64,000 bases of DNA, taken from positions 294,501 to 358,500 of the forward strand of contig JAUTXW010005194.1 in assembly GCA_030620095.1 (NCBI GenBank), read 5' to 3'. This document shows positions 1-9,705 of this stretch, one piece after another; positions within the stretch are counted from its first letter, which is position 1; each line of letters begins with the position of its first letter. The stretch is from Kuschelorhynchus macadamiae. Taxonomy: Eukaryota > Arthropoda > Insecta > Coleoptera > Curculionidae. The notes under the pieces were generated by a model. That model saw nothing but the letters and a program-made list of their open reading frames with translations, had not been told where the DNA came from and made no database searches. Both the position numbers and the translations under genes were made by a program.

Positions 1-1
1 C

Positions 2-199
2 AATTGCCAGCCTTCCACATCACGACAATCAAAACCATTGCCTTCAAAGCCAGTAGAGTCCTGGTATTGTTCGATTTGTGATACCGACCAACAGATGGAC
101 ATGCGGTTGTGCTCAACGTGTCTGACATACTACCATGAAGAGTGTGTCGGACTAACAGCAGATGATGAGGATGATTTTGAGCGCCCAAACTGTTCCTAA
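2..199 (+). pseudogene. C-terminal PHD-like zinc finger of a pogo-type transposase (P1, partial)
   Basis: Open from the window edge to a TAA at 197-199. The peptide has the spacing W-Y-C-x2-C, then C-x2-C, H-x4-C and a last C three residues before the acidic tail ends, which is a PHD/treble-clef-like finger. The same kind of finger ends the pogo-type transposases at 21.4, 31.1 and 43.8 kb here, so this is read as the end of another such DDE transposase whose body lies left of the window. Pogo/Tigger transposases cut and paste DNA at TA sites in the nucleus; the finger's job in these elements is not known to me. It could instead be the tail of a domesticated Tigger-derived gene. Confidence 0.6.
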
Positions 200-584
200 A
201 GACTTGTTTTTGTTTATTGTTTTTTTTTGGCAATTTAGTAATTAGTCTAATATGGCCACACTTTGTTTTTCTTATATTTTCCTTTAGTTTTAAATATCTA
301 CCAACTAAGTAAGGGTTGTTATTTTATTTTAGTTTGTTTTGAATGATATATTCACTTAGTTTTAAGATGATTTAGTATGGGCCATATTAACCACCAGAGT
401 CGGATAATATGGCCAGATGAAAGGATTTTTATGTTTGACAAAAAAAAATAGTTTGATTCACAAAACACTTAAACCAAATATGTAACTTGGAAGTACAAAG
501 TACATGCTCAACATATGTAAGTTAAGTTTATAAAGTTTTGAAAAAAATCATGATTTTGCTTAGGTGGGCCATATATACCCCCAC
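200..584 (+). mobile_element. 3' non-coding end of pogo element P1
   Basis: After the stop codon come repeated blocks of the form GGCCATAT (for example near 251, 378, 408 and 565). The stretch ends in GGGCCATATATACCCCCAC directly before a TA dinucleotide at 585-586. Repeated subterminal motifs and a TA flank fit the right end of a pogo/Tc1-type element. The left end lies outside the window, so the inverted repeat cannot be verified. Confidence 0.5.

Positions 585-588
<4 letters not shown>

Positions 589-638
<50 letters not shown>
589..638. repeat. (TA)n microsatellite
   Basis: About 50 bases of uninterrupted alternating TA directly after the P1 end. Confidence 0.95.
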
Positions 639-640
<2 letters not shown>

Positions 641-752
641 TAAATTATTACGATTAAGTGTTCTTGTTATCGTACGATTAAGTGCTGTAAGTCCTATTTG
701 TCCCCTAAAAGTAGTATTAAGTTTCTGACGCTTTGAGTGCGATTCCTATGTA

Positions 753-2251
753 CAGGGTTTTTTTATTTTTTTATAGGCTTTATATTAGGAACTACAAAAA
801 ATAAATACAAAAATTAAAGCGTTTTTGCGTATTATCTTTTAGAAATATCGCAAAAACTAAATGAGCATCACAAAATGCAGAAAATTATAAATTATATCTT
901 TGTTTAATGGAACATCCTGTATATTGTTCTCTTAAATGAAACATCTTTCCTTTTTGATTAAAAAAATATATACATTGTTGATATTTGGATGAGCCATTTT
1001 TGAAATATTTGAGCCTAGAGAAATAAATCATTAATAGTACACTATATCAAGCCGGACTGGATAACAAACATCTGATTTTGTTATTGTAGTTGTGACATTT
1101 CAATACACGTGAACTCATATTGTTATTACTAATTATTAAAATAATAATTATATTATATTATAAAATAGACATTTTTATAATACAGGGTATAACAGAAACA
1201 TCAAATAATTCGAGTTTTTTATTCCAATAATTACAATATAGTATTAAGAGTTCAAAATTAATATCATCTGCTATAGCCTAGACAACGGATACCATCAGCT
1301 ATATTATGAAGCAATTTGATGAAAAGTCTCAAGCGAAAAAAGAGGGGTAAGTCTAGAAATTAACACTAAGATTTGAATACTATTCTTTATTTAGTAGAAA
1401 AACTAAGCATTATTGGGCACCAAAAATCTTCACAAAACATAGGCAGTAAAAATCCAGGGTCGTAGAGCAATTCATGCTTGGTGCGACATGTTGGGTAATA
1501 AAATAATACAAAATGGCGTAGAAAATCATCTAGAGAATATTCCAGTAGTAAAATCTGATTTGACAACAAGATGGCGCATCACCGCCCAATGTTGTGGAGG
1601 TTACCGAATATTTAAATAATCGCTATGCTTTTTGGATTGGAATGGAAAGAGATGGAAGGACTGGCACACTCAGATGGCCGACTGATAATCCCGATTTAAG
1701 TTCATCAGATCTTTTTTGTGGGGATTTTTGAAAAACAAAGTGCGCTACGACGGTCTCCAAAATATACTAGAATTAAGTGTTGGTATGTTTACTTAACAAA
1801 GACCACCCAGATTTTATTTCTAATAACAGTAAATTAATTAATTAATTAATTCTACGGTATATCCCATATTATAAAAAAAAGTCTGAATTTCTCTTTTAAT
1901 TAGTAATAACAAATGAGTTCACCTATATTAAAATGTCATAACGACAAGATTAAAACCAGATGTTTGATTTCCAGGCCGCCTTGATATAATGAACGATTAA
2001 TGCATTAATACTTTCAACAAAAATATTTCGAAACCGGCTCATCCAAATATCTTTCATTTTAGATAATAATGCACAGGGTGTTCCATTTAAAAAACATAAG
2101 TGTTGTAATTTTCTGCACTTTGCGATGAGCAATTATTTTTTGTGACATTTCTAAAGGATAATACACAAAAAACACTTTAACTTTTGTATTTAAGGATGTT
2201 TGTAGCTCCCAAACTAAAGCGTTTAGAGGGACAAAATGTAAAAAAACCCTG
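753..2251 (+). mobile_element. Mariner/Tc1-like element M1 with long inverted arms
   Basis: The left end reads TA then CAGGGTTTTTTT; the right end reads AAAAAAACCCTG then TA. The first and last roughly 400 bases are diverged inverted copies of each other: blocks about GATGAGCC, AACATCTG and ACATTTC recur reversed near 1930-2160. Between the arms is a decayed DDE transposase. Long subterminal inverted repeats, a TA target and a CAGGG start are common in insect mariner-type elements and their MITEs. Confidence 0.75.
1390..1790 (+). pseudogene. Mariner-type transposase relic in M1
   Basis: Plus-strand fragments match the C-terminal half of an IS630/Tc1/mariner DDE transposase. They include an HAWC-like segment near 1470, a QQDG block near 1565, and RWPTDNPDLSSSDLF near 1670-1712, followed after a frameshift by LWGFLKNKVRYD. 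The RWP-x-SPDL block surrounds the third catalytic acid in this family. Several stops and at least one frameshift make it dead. The N-terminal half is not recognisable. Confidence 0.75.
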
Positions 2252-2582
2252 TACGTCTTTGATTAAGATTCGTTCTTCTACCTTTGTAATTTTCTATTGG
2301 CCCCCGCAATGGTGGTAAAAATATACATTTTTATTAACATTAAACTGATTCTTTAGACCTCACTTTTAGTACCTTAGTAAGAGGAGCAATGTTAATAATT
2401 TTTTGAAAATGAGGACAAAACGCTGAATTTTGTTTATAAAGGTAGTAGACACCCTAAGGTTACAACTATACTAGTGCCCAAAATAAAAATAAAAAGATTA
2501 CAAATATTTAAAAAATACAGCATTTCAATTAGATGTTTCAGCACTGCATGCGATCGAATCGAATTATTTTATCTTTACTCAC

Positions 2583-2780
2583 TTCATTTCCTCTTCCTAT
2601 CCTCGGAACCGATTTTGAAGCTTTCAAAAAGAATTTTTCAAAATCTGAATTGCCGTTTTTACTAGCACTTCTTCCAATTCTGGGTACACTTTTGGCGGCA
2701 GTCAAAAAGAAATGATTTGCTTCGTCACATAGAACCGTAAGAATACAGAAACTAAACACAATAGCAAATTGACGGAACAT
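2583..2780 (-). CDS. ETH: Ecdysis-triggering hormone precursor, coding exon with both peptides
   Basis: Ecdysis-triggering hormone is released by Inka cells to start the moulting motor programme through a GPCR. The 66 residues seen are: signal peptide MFRQFAIVFSFCILTVLC, peptide 1 DEANHFFLTAAKSVPRI followed by G-R, a short spacer, then peptide 2 ending FEKFFLKASKSVPRI followed by G-R, then GNE. The glycine is the amide donor and the arginine the cleavage site; FFL...PRI-amide is the insect ETH signature. The ATG at 2780 is chosen because a TATA box lies about 50 bases upstream; the frame is open further up but without an ATG. Directly after GAA the minus strand reads GTGAGTAAAG, a consensus splice donor, so the in-frame codons down to 2538 are probably intron. 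The 3' exon was not found. Confidence 0.93.
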
Positions 2781-2828
2781 TTTGGGAGAATTATTTTGGC
2801 TTTTTGGTAGCAGATTATCCGTCGCCAC

Positions 2829-2838
2829 TTTTTATATA
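2829..2838 (-). promoter_or_regulatory. ETH: TATA box of the ETH gene
   Basis: The minus strand reads TATATAAAAA here, about 50 bases before the ETH start codon. A start site 25-30 bases further on (near 2805) would give a 5' UTR of about 25 bases. I saw no convincing ecdysone response element palindrome upstream. Confidence 0.7.
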
Positions 2839-2840
2839 CG

Positions 2841-3339
2841 AGTTAATGTTTCAAATTAGAATTCAGGGTGCAAACCTTAAATTTATGCGAATATCAACAA
2901 TTTTCCTGCATATTTATGTACCCCTATGACTAATTTAATTATGTATTGCCATCACGTAAGGAACCAATAATTGTGGAATGCGTGTTTTCATACTTATTAC
3001 CCTTAGAGACGACTGAAATAACTTTTAACACTAACAGATTGAGTCGCATTTTCGAAATTTCGACGGACCAAAACGTGACACTAGTATAGATTTCATTAAA
3101 AACTAAATTATATTGTTCCCTCAAAGCTTAAAATGAACATTGTAATTGAAAGTTCAGAAATTCATTTTCTATATTAAACTAGACATAAAATATTTGATTT
3201 TTGAGCTGAGACGAAACGAGATTCTCGTCAAAGAAACCCTCGCCTTATAGATAAAATGTTATCGCACATAAGAAACGAAAATGCTACCTTATAGAAAATT
3301 TCTCGTAGATTTCGAATCTGCACTCGGATTTATAAAACA
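2841..3339. other. Intergenic DNA upstream of ETH
   Basis: AT-rich with no convincing coding frame. It holds the upstream region of the ETH promoter (minus orientation). A small patch near 3205-3235 with GAGACGAAACGAGATTCTCG resembles the GAGACGAGA repeats at the end of hAT-B, but it is too short to call an element. Confidence 0.5.
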
Positions 3340-3344
3340 TTAAA

Positions 3345-3990
3345 ATATACAGGGTGAAAGAAAAGTATACTTTTTTTAAATAGAACACCCTGTATGTTTT
3401 ACTGGTATCGGAAAGCTCATTAAAAGAGCTTTTTAAAAATACTCCATTTAGTACCTTTATCTTTAATAGTTTTTGAAATATATGCATTTAACACTAAAAT
3501 GATGAATTTATGAATTAATTTTTTTCTAACAAAAAATAGGCTTTGGAAATTAAAAACAATGACGTATGTCGTTTTTGTGTATATCGCTTAGTAATGATAC
3601 AGTTATTTAGAGATATTTGCTGGTAAAATTGTATATTTGACGCAACAGAAACAAGAAATACTTTTTTAAAAATAACTAAAATATAGGCGCAGCCGGACGC
3701 GTCTACCAGATATCCTTTTGTTAAACACAGAAAATCCCGGAAGATCAGTAAGACTAGGATTCCAAGACTTAGAACGTTCTCACCAAAAAAGAAGATTTTC
3801 GCGCGAAAGCGTGCGTATGGTTTTAAAGAAATATAAATTCAATCCCTACAAATTTCACAAAGTCCAAAACCTCAATCAGCAGCTTAAAGATCAGAGGGTC
3901 CAATTTTGTAATTTCATGCTAAACAGACTTCAAAATGATAGAGATTTTTTTAAAAATATACTATGGACTGATGAATCCATTCTTAAATAA
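3345..3990 (+). mobile_element. Mariner-like element M2, 5' part only
   Basis: A CAGGGTG near 3351 and CACCCTGT near 3388 face each other, a motif typical of insect Tc1/mariner ends. AT-rich DNA follows, then a transposase fragment that stops near 3990 where pogo P2 begins. No matching right end was found in the window. Confidence 0.5.
3703..3990 (+). pseudogene. Mariner-type transposase fragment in M2
   Basis: About 90 open residues resemble the middle of a DDE mariner transposase: a helix-turn-helix end (SRESVRMVLKKYKFNPYK), then FCNFMLNRLQ and the first catalytic block ILWTDES. The D of TDES is the first residue of the DDE triad. The protein is cut just after it by P2 sequence and a stop codon, and the N-terminal helix-turn-helix is missing, so this is an inactive fragment. 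Confidence 0.8.
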
Positions 3991-4062
3991 CTTTGTTGCC
4001 GAAGCAGTAGAATATCTACCGAAGAGAGGTAGATTTTAGAATTATTATTTTAATAAGGGACC

Positions 4063-4493
4063 AAACAGGTTGGAGCTATTACGACTGAAGAACGTGGAAC
4101 TTTAATAACAATGTGCCTGGCTGTAAATGTTGTTGGAAATACAGTACCACCTATATTTATCTTTCCAAGAATACATTTTCATAATTATTTTATACGCGAT
4201 GGACCCGTTGGTTCTATAGGTAGTGCAAATAAGTCCGGTTGGATGCAAGAGGGGGATTTTTTAACTTTTTTATCCAGAAGGACTAACAAGATTTTAGCCA
4301 TAGCTTCCATTTATCTACTCCCCTTACAGATTATTGTAGAGATAACTTTATTACGCTGCTATCGTTTCCCCCCTACACTTCCCACAGGCTTCAGCCTTTA
4401 GACTGTGGCGTTTTTGAGTTCTTCAAAAAATATCTCAAGAATGCAGGAGACCAGTGGATGAAGAACAATCCTGGCAAACGAATGACAATATAT
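4063..4493 (+). pseudogene. Pogo-type transposase P2, middle part
   Basis: Reads KQVGAITTEERGTLITMCLA, then VPPIFIFPR, a GW-x-QEGDFL block, and after frameshifts SHRLQPLDCGVF and QWMKNNPGKRMTIY. These are landmarks of the DDE_1 transposase domain of pogo/Tigger elements: the HRLQPLD block contains the last catalytic D, while the LDNH block with the second is destroyed. The frame breaks off inside MTIYDLPST, whose second half resumes at 20871, because LINE-A inserted here. The N-terminal DNA-binding domain is missing on the left. Confidence 0.85.
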
Positions 4494-4768
4494 AATAATA
4501 ATAATAATAATAATATTTATTTTCCAAATATAACAATATAACAATAAATAGTACATTTAAAAAAAAACATTATTTGACTATTTGAAAAAAAGGAGCTAAA
4601 TGCAATTAAAAACTGTTCAAAGTTTATCCCCTTTGTAAACCATATTTTACAACAAAAACAAAATGTTCGCAAAATGATCACACATAGCAAAAAAACTATT
4701 TCATATTTACAATTATTGTTAACAAAGGTATCTCTACTGCAGAATACTCGGCAAAAAAGAGAGTAAAT

Positions 4769-5756
4769 TCAAGCAATAAATATATATTCATTTAGTAACA
4801 TTTTCCTTACAGCTTTTTTAAATATTTCAGGCTTAAGTGTTTTTAAGGAGACAGGCACAGTATTGTACAGTTTATAAACGTTATTGGAGAAACTTCTTCT
4901 AAAAAGTGCTGATCTGTGAGGCGGTGGAGAGATGATACCCCGAAATCTTAGATGTAACTTGTGGACATCTGTTCTATAAATAATTTTATTTGTTAAATAT
5001 GGAGGACAGTTGTTAAATATAATATTATGAAACAACACCAGAGAATGTAATCTACGTCGTTTCTGCATATTAAGCCATTTTGCATCTTTTAATTTATGCG
5101 ATATTCGCTCAAATTTCCGTATGGCATAAATAAAACGTAAACAATTTTTTTGTAATTTCTCAATTCTGTTTATATCTTCGTTATCTAAACAAGGGCCATA
5201 TAAAACATCACAATAATTAAAATGACTAAGTACAAGAGAATCTGATAATCTAATTTTAAGAGATTCGCTCAAAATGTGACGATGTGGATATAACATTTTC
5301 AAAGACATGTATGCCCTTTGTAGGTTAATTCCGACTTGCTGTTTAAAACGCAAATCTGTGTCGATTCTAATTCCCAAGTTCCTTTCACATTTGCTAAATT
5401 TCTAACCCCTGCCTGAAATATGTATGTTGAGATCAACCTCAGCGCGATTCTTATGCTTACCGAAAGCCATAACACATGATTTCTCAGGGTTAACATGCAA
5501 GCCATGACGTTGGGAAAAATCATTAAGTTATTCAAATTATTGTTTATGGTTCTCTCCGCCACCTGCCAATCATCGGATGAAAATAAAAAAAGCAACTGCG
5601 TATCGTCTGCGTAAAAATATGCCGTGACTTGATCCATACAAGAGTTAAAGTTATTTGTATATATTTTAAACAGTAAAGGCCCCAATATAGAGCTTTGTGG
5701 TACTCCACAACCTACCAATTCTCTTGACGAGTGACCCGTGGAAGTTTCGACATACT
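4769..5756 (-). pseudogene. LINE-A reverse transcriptase, 3' half
   Basis: From 5756 down it continues the reverse transcriptase: GVPQ-x-SILGPLLFKIY, then FYADDTQLLF with the catalytic Asp pair. After a frameshift near 5380 comes the C-terminal region with FNYCDVLYGP, KLQKNCLRFIY and a final PHRSALFRRSF block, ending at TAA near 4769. One missense in the GVPQG motif (Gly to Ser) and the frameshift indicate it is dead. The 5' neighbour sequence lies beyond hAT-A at 8683. Confidence 0.85.
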
Positions 5757-5764
5757 GTAGTCTA
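5757..5764. repeat. Left target-site duplication of hAT-A (GTAGTCTA)
   Basis: The same eight bases occur at 8675-8682 on the other side of the element; eight bases is the hAT signature. Confidence 0.95.
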
Positions 5765-6267
5765 TAGGGTTTCCAATCCCGGGATCCCGAATCCCGGGAT
5801 CCCGAACATTTTTCATCCCGAAATCCCGGAAAAAATCTCGAAATCCCGAAAAATATCCCGACTTTATCCCGATAAATTTCACATATTTATTTGACAAGAA
5901 TTATTAATAATAAGTCAGGTATATGACCTATCCATGAAATATTTCTACATTTTAAAATTGGAAAATGATATTCGTGACCTTCAACAGTCCACAGAGTGCC
6001 TACTTACACTTTGTTATTGCTACTCCACTAAAAGTAATAAAACGGTTCTGGAATTCCCCGAAACGCCAGCCGAGGCCCGATCGATAATCGTATTGTGCGT
6101 TACGTCTATTAATTCTTTTTCAGTAGTTTCTGGGGCGGTGTCTAAAAAACATTAAGATAAAGCTTTGAAGCTGTTGTGACACTAAAAGTTTAAAACTTAT
6201 GTGAGTTGTAAGTTAGTTAGATAGTTAATAAGGTATGCTATATTTTATTTGTTGTTAAATAATACAC

Positions 6268-6605
6268 ATGACGAAAATGGCTGATGATGATGAATATGTC
6301 ACTCACCCTAAGAAAAATGATGAAAAATCTTCTATGTGGCAACATTTTTTAATGTCAAAAAATAAATAAAACCTAACTGCGAAATGTAAATACTGTAAAA
6401 AAATAATTGGTATTAAGGGAGGTTCTACCAAAGGCCTGCATGTTCATTATAATGCAAAACATTCATTCCAAAAAGAACAGGATGCGTCATGTTCAAAAGA
6501 ACCAACTGTAAAAACAAATTCAAGTTCCTGTACTGTGGCTAGATTTCCTCGAGGGACTGAAAAAGACGATGACATGTGCACTCCATCTAAGAAACAAAAG
6601 GATTA
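6268..6605 (+). pseudogene. BED zinc finger N-terminus of the hAT-A transposase
   Basis: The ATG at 6268 opens MTKMADDDEYV and leads into a BED finger: SSMWQHF, then CKYCKK, then H-x3-H (HVHYNAKH). BED fingers bind the transposon ends in hAT transposases. One in-frame TAA interrupts the finger near 6367, and a one-base shift near 6595 separates it from the catalytic frame. Without those two lesions it would join the 6600-8332 frame, giving roughly 690 residues, a normal hAT size. Confidence 0.8.
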
Positions 6606-8332
6606 ATGAATATTTCATTTCTCCTCCTGATAATGATTCTTTGGATGCTGTATTAGCTAGAATGACATCACTCGATGGTTTATCATTTAGGGTCTTTATT
6701 ACTTCAGTAGACCTTAGATTAGGCCTTGATGCCAGAGGATTTACTGATATACCCAAATCTGTAACATCGATCCGAAACCGAATACTAGCATACCACAAAA
6801 AAGTGTTGAATTATTACGTGTTCCAATTTCAGACGATAAAAAAGAACGGTGGATGTTTCAGTTTGACATTAGACGAGTGGACATCTTCGGCGAACAAAAG
6901 ATATTTGAATGTAAATGTACACAGTTTTGATGAAAAGTCTAGATTTTGGAATTTAGGTTTAGCTCGAGTAAAGGGCTCTTTACCTGCCCAAAGCTGTGTC
7001 GACCTACTCAAGAAGAAACTTGAAGAGTTTAACATTTCTTTAGATAATGATGTAGTGTGCGTCAGTAATGATGGTGCAAGTGTAATGAAGAAATTTGGGA
7101 AACTCATAAAACCACAACAACAATTATGTTTTGCACACGCCATTCATTTAGCAGTATTAGATGTTTTGTATTCTAAAAATTCAATGAGTGATGAAGAAGA
7201 GAACCAAAATGAAGACGATAAGGTGGATAACGATGAGGATGATTGTGACGAGTATTATTATGAAGATGAATGTAACGAGGAGGATTATTTAAAAGTGACA
7301 ATGGAAAACGATAAACAAGACAAGGTAGACCTTACGAAAAACTATGATTTGGTGGTGATAGTTGAAAAAATCCGAAAAGTGGTAAAGCTTTTTAGACGTT
7401 CTCCTGTGAAAAACTCACTTTTACAAAATTATGTTAAAGAGAAACATGGCAAAGAACTTTCGTTAATTTTAGATTGTCCAACAAGGTGGAACAGCTTAGT
7501 AGATATGTTAGAAAGATTTGTCCAACTTAAAGATTGCACCAGAAAAGCTTTGATTGATTTAGAGAGCCCAATAATAGTCACAAATACAGAATTTGAAGTC
7601 GCACAGAACATTGTTCATTGCTTGGAACCGGTTAAACTAACTGTAGAAGGTATATGCCGACGAGATGCTACTCTTGCTACTGCAGATGCTAGTTTCAAAT
7701 TTCTGTTTCGAGAGTTAGATGATCTAAAAACAAAACTAAGCATTGACCTGGAAGAGTCTTTAAGAAAGCGAATATCAGAACGAAGAACCATAATGTCTGG
7801 AGTCATGGACTATCTTCAAAATCCCAACAAACAAGACAGCGAGGATACTTTTTTCAATTTGCCTCCGTCCAAGAAAATTGCAACTTTTGTCAAAAATATC
7901 CTGGAAAGCTTATCAAGGACCAGCCTTAGCAGCCAAAATGAACCATATGTAATAAATCTTGACGAAGATTCTGAGTCTGAAGAAGATTTGCCACTCAGCC
8001 GACTGAAACCAGCTGAAAATTTGAGCCTTAAAACCAAACTCGATAAGGCCATAACAAATGCAATGAAACCAGTACAACAACAGTTGAAGGGAAAATCTGA
8101 TGATGTTTTAAAGGTGGTGAAAACGGAAATGGCCCTATTTGAAAATGGTGGATTGAAAGGTTTACATTTGCAACGGTGCTATGATCTCTTGCTGACAGTT
8201 CAACCCACCAGTGTAGAATCAGAACGAGTTTTTTCTTCTGCGTCATCCCTTGCTACAAGAATAAGATCTCGGCTAGCGGATTCTACCTTAGATTCACTGG
8301 TGATGCTCAGAAGCCATTTTCGTTCTAAGTAA
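6600..8332 (+). CDS. hAT-A transposase, catalytic and dimerisation part
   Basis: Long open frame to TAA at 8330. Landmarks in order: SLTLDEWTS with the first catalytic Asp; CVSNDGASVM with the second; CFAHAIHLAV; an acidic insertion of mostly D/E at about residues 205-235; CPTRWNSL; and the C-terminal hATC dimerisation domain with PTSVESERVFSSA and RSRL-x-DSTLDSLVMLRSHF. The enzyme excises and inserts the element. The true start is the BED-domain ATG at 6268, from which this frame is split by a stop and a frameshift, so the copy is probably non-autonomous although most of the enzyme is open. Confidence 0.9.
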
Positions 8333-8674
8333 TTTAAGTTTTAATTTAATTTTGTTTATTTTTTTGTTTCTTTCAATTTGTGTTTAAACATATAATATTT
8401 CTTAATTACGTATTATGCAATGTTATGTTATGAATTATATTTGTTATCATGCAATGCAATACACATTACATTTCAATAAATATTGAAGTACCTATATAAT
8501 ATATCATTTTTTTTATTAAGATAATTAAAATATTTAAATTACGTATTATAATGACCCTACAAAATATTTTTCAATTTTTTCGGGATTTCGAGATTAATCC
8601 CGGGATCCCGGGATTGAAATAAAAAATCCCGAAATCCCGAAATTCAATCCCGATCCCGAAATTTGGAAACACTA

Positions 8675-8682
8675 GTAGTCTA
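8675..8682. repeat. Right target-site duplication of hAT-A (GTAGTCTA)
   Basis: Identical to 5757-5764. Confidence 0.95.
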
Positions 8683-9194
8683 TTCTCGAGATAATTTTTA
8701 ATAAATTCTTTTGCGTTATTTGCAAATCCAACGTAATTTAAAATTGACAATAACAGATCATGACTTATCATATCAAAAGCCTTCGAGTAGTCCAAAAGCA
8801 TCAAGACTGATGTCTTTCCCACATCGGTAGCCCTGATGACGTCATCCGTCAGACCCAGTAAAGCTGTTGCACAACTATACCCTTTCCTGAATCCCGATTG
8901 GTTAACAGGTAAAATAGAATTTTTGTCTAAAAATCGTCTCATTTGTTGATCCATTATTTTTTGTAATATTTTCGAAAGACAGGGCAAAATACTGATTGGC
9001 CGAAGTTCGTTAAGGCAAGTTATATTAGATTTTTTTTGGTAAAGGCGTTACACGAGCGATCTTCAAATCATCGGGAAAAATTCCCTCTAAAATACAGGAG
9101 TTAATTATATTAGAAAGAAAAGGCAAAACTCTAGGACAACATAAACATAACATTTCTAAATTTATTAAGTCGGATCCCGACGCCTACGATTTAA
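8683..9194 (-). pseudogene. LINE-A reverse transcriptase, N-terminal part
   Basis: On the minus strand from 9194: ASGSDLINLEML, ILEGIFPDDLKIARVTPL, after a one-base shift NELRPISILPCLSKIL, then NQSGFRKGYSCATALL and MLLDYSKAFDMISHDLLL. These are reverse transcriptase motifs 0 to 3 of a non-LTR element; the LDYSKAFD block holds the first catalytic Asp. It continues directly into the 5756-4769 segment once hAT-A is removed. A stop codon next to the P3 site and a frameshift show decay. Confidence 0.87.
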
Positions 9195-9196
9195 TA

Positions 9197-9705
9197 CCGT
9201 AGTTTGGGGCGAAATTGATAACCGGGGGCGAAATTGATAATTACATTGTTTAGTCACATTTTTAAATTTAGCGCCAAATTTATGCAACGAAAAGCGGCGG
9301 TGTGCATCAGTCTTGTTTAGTAAAGCTTTGATGACAAGACGTATGCAGTCGGGTGTGCCATTTTTTATCTATTTTTTTGCAAAAAACGTGGTTAAAATTA
9401 ATAAGCTAAAATTAAAATTTTCGGACTATTGCAAACTTTAGCTGGTAAGTAAAATACAATGATAATTTTCCTTATTTGGCCTTTATACACATGTTAGTTT
9501 ATGTCTTCTGAGCCGCCATGTTGGGGCGCTCGGCAAAACGTATAATAAGTTCGCGGGAATTTCAAATTTTTAAGGCCGGGGTCAAATTGATTACATACAT
9601 GGGGCGAAATTGATCAGCACAGAAGGCAATCAATTTCGCCCCTCGATGTTTTGCCTTCGTAATTATTATGATTTTTTTTGCTTCCTTCTTTCAGAACGGT
9701 CAAAA
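9197..9705 (+). promoter_or_regulatory. P3 left end with iterated GGGGCGAAATTGAT motifs and 5' leader
   Basis: Five copies or variants of the terminal motif in both orientations lie before the transposase. A pyrimidine tract ending TTTCAG at about 9693 could be a 3' splice site just before the start codon, suggesting a spliced leader. The repeats are likely transposase binding sites. Confidence 0.6.

Larger units (their letters stand above)
5765..8674 (+). mobile_element. hAT-A DNA transposon
   Basis: Left end TAGGGTTTCCAATCCCGGG; the reverse complement of the right end is TAGTGTTTCCAAATTTCGGG. It is flanked by a perfect 8-bp duplication GTAGTCTA inside LINE-A. Both ends carry clustered ATCCCG/TCCCGAAATCCCG repeats (5777-5875 and 8578-8660), probable transposase binding sites. 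Inside are a BED zinc finger and a long transposase frame. The 8333-8674 stretch is the 3' UTR and right end. Length 2910 bases. Confidence 0.95.

Noticed and set aside
2474..2715. Plus-strand reading frames over the ETH exon
   Set aside because: They are antisense shadows of the ETH coding sequence and have no family features.
2781..2828. Longer ETH N-terminus beginning at 2828
   Set aside because: That start is a GTG, lies almost on the TATA box, and would bury the signal peptide behind 16 polar residues.
3195..3240. A second hAT-B end near ETH
   Set aside because: Only one or two GAGACGA-like words, no TAGTGATG terminus and no duplication.
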